From Anaerolineaceae bacterium (GTDB lineage Bacteria; Chloroflexota; Anaerolineae; Anaerolineales; Anaerolineaceae): a stretch of DNA of 5,517 bases. A model generated the notes under the pieces. The model had not been told where the DNA came from, made no database searches, and saw nothing but the letters and a program-made list of their open reading frames with translations. The translations under genes were made by a program, and so were the position numbers. The stretch covers positions 1 to 5,517 of the forward strand of contig JAIOTF010000319.1 in assembly GCA_021107195.1 (NCBI GenBank), read 5' to 3'. Each line of letters begins with the position of its first letter. The first letter of the stretch is position 1. Shown one piece after another: positions 4,873-5,517 of the stretch.

Positions 4873-5517
4873 ATGGCTCGCTTTAATAAAATTGTTTTTA
4901 TTTTCACACTTCTTGTTTTGATAGCGGGATGCACAAATACACAGAAGCCTGCGCCACCTGAAGCTACTGAAGTCCCTTTACAAACTCTGGATCATGTTGT
5001 TATCAGCGAGGTCATGACGGGAATCGAAAGTAATAACAATCATGATTTTATCGAGTTATTCAATCCACAAAATGAAGTGGTAAACCTTGCTGGCTATACC
5101 TTGTCTTATCAATTAGACCAGGATTCCGAAATAACTGTCTTACATGAATGGGATTCGCATACCCTGATACCGGCTTACGGCCACTATTTACTTGGCTACA
5201 GCGGTGAAGAATTTGTCACAGTTGTTGATACAGAATTCAAACAAAACCTCATTTCCAATAAAGGCAGCCTGGCCCTCTTCGACGAAAAGGGTGAAATCCA
5301 GGATAGCCTGCGTTGGGGAAAACAACCGAGTAATTTTCAGGAGGGTTCACCTGCCTTATCTTTGTCCAAAGGAAAATCTCTGGAAAGACTGCCTGATGGT
5401 GAATTGGGTAATGCCACAGACACCAATGACAACCTGAACGATTTTGCCCTGATTGCGCAACCAAACCCGCAAAACAGCGGAAGCCCTGCCGTCCCTGTGA
5501 TTGCCGAACAATTACAA
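4873..5517 (+). CDS. Lamin-tail-domain (LTD) lipoprotein, 3' end off the right edge
   Basis: An open frame of exactly 215 codons runs to the window edge. Residues 1-19 are a lipoprotein signal peptide (short basic start, hydrophobic core FIFTLLVL, lipobox IAGC) with Cys20, so the protein should be anchored on the outer face of the membrane. A short Pro/Thr/Glu linker follows. About 42-200 matches the lamin tail domain (PF00932 type): VVISEVM (42-48) opening, DFIELFNP (58-65), NLAGYTLSY (71-79), the IPAYGHYLLGY strand (99-109), ISNKGSLALFDEKGE (127-141) and the closing DFALIAQPNPQNSG (191-204). LTDs are immunoglobulin-like folds found in many secreted bacterial proteins, often beside nuclease or adhesion modules; what follows here is unseen. 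SD AAGGA (4862-4866) is six bases before the ATG. An ATG at 4866 is in another frame. It is transcribed away from the importer operon; a functional link is possible but unproven. Confidence 0.85.
   Translation, partial: MARFNKIVFIFTLLVLIAGCTNTQKPAPPEATEVPLQTLDHVVISEVMTGIESNNNHDFIELFNPQNEVVNLAGYTLSYQLDQDSEITVLHEWDSHTLIPAYGHYLLGYSGEEFVTVVDTEFKQNLISNKGSLALFDEKGEIQDSLRWGKQPSNFQEGSPALSLSKGKSLERLPDGELGNATDTNDNLNDFALIAQPNPQNSGSPAVPVIAEQLQ

Noticed and set aside
5192..5464. Frames at 5192-5437 (plus) and 5249-5464 (minus) in the lipoprotein region.
   Set aside because: The plus-strand frame starting at 4873 has signal peptide, lipobox and lamin tail domain through this whole stretch, so the others are out-of-frame shadows.
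1..5517. CRISPR array, tRNA/rRNA, insertion sequence, phage or toxin-antitoxin genes.
   Set aside because: I saw no regularly spaced repeats, no tRNA-like cloverleaf and no transposase, integrase or toxin-like frame on either strand.

Overview
The window is a sugar-type ABC importer locus from a bacterium of moderate GC content. It reads most like a member of the Chloroflexota (Anaerolineae type). That assignment is inference from style: a lipobox solute-binding protein with a long acidic proline/alanine/glutamate linker after the lipid-anchored cysteine, a family-1 importer without its own ATPase gene nearby, and a secreted lamin-tail-domain lipoprotein next door. No rRNA or other phylogenetic marker is present, so the taxon is only a reasonable guess.

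Layout, left to right. Positions 1-547 (minus) hold most of an HDDC2/YfbR-like HD-domain nucleotidase whose 3' end runs off the left edge. Positions 548-657 are a spacer with a strong 13-bp terminator-like hairpin (586-620) that appears to close the upstream transporter operon. Positions 658-4747 (minus) form a three-gene operon read right to left: a MalF-type permease of unusual size (562 aa), a MalG-type permease (286 aa, start overlapping the previous stop by 8 bp), then a lipoprotein solute-binding protein (471 aa from the preferred start). The binding protein is last, behind a 132-nt spacer holding a stem-loop over the malG-type stop codon and an isolated, near-perfect Shine-Dalgarno element. 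Positions 4748-4872 are an AT-rich divergent promoter region. Positions 4873-5517 (plus) hold the first 215 codons of a lipoprotein with a lamin tail domain, running off the right edge.

How the parts fit: the lipid-anchored binding protein would capture a carbohydrate or related solute outside the membrane and deliver it to the two-permease channel. No ATPase is encoded here, so a MalK/MsmX-type ATPase must come from elsewhere. The substrate cannot be read from sequence. The HD-domain gene lies behind the terminator and is probably unrelated housekeeping nucleotide metabolism.

The most unusual item is the MalF-type permease. An otherwise canonical ~300-residue permease is split just after its first helix by about 225 residues (roughly 80-306) that look like six extra membrane helices, at the topological position where E. 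coli MalF carries its soluble P2 domain. The second is the leader of the binding-protein gene, which may set its expression apart from the permeases. The rest looks ordinary, and I do not see a wholly new system.
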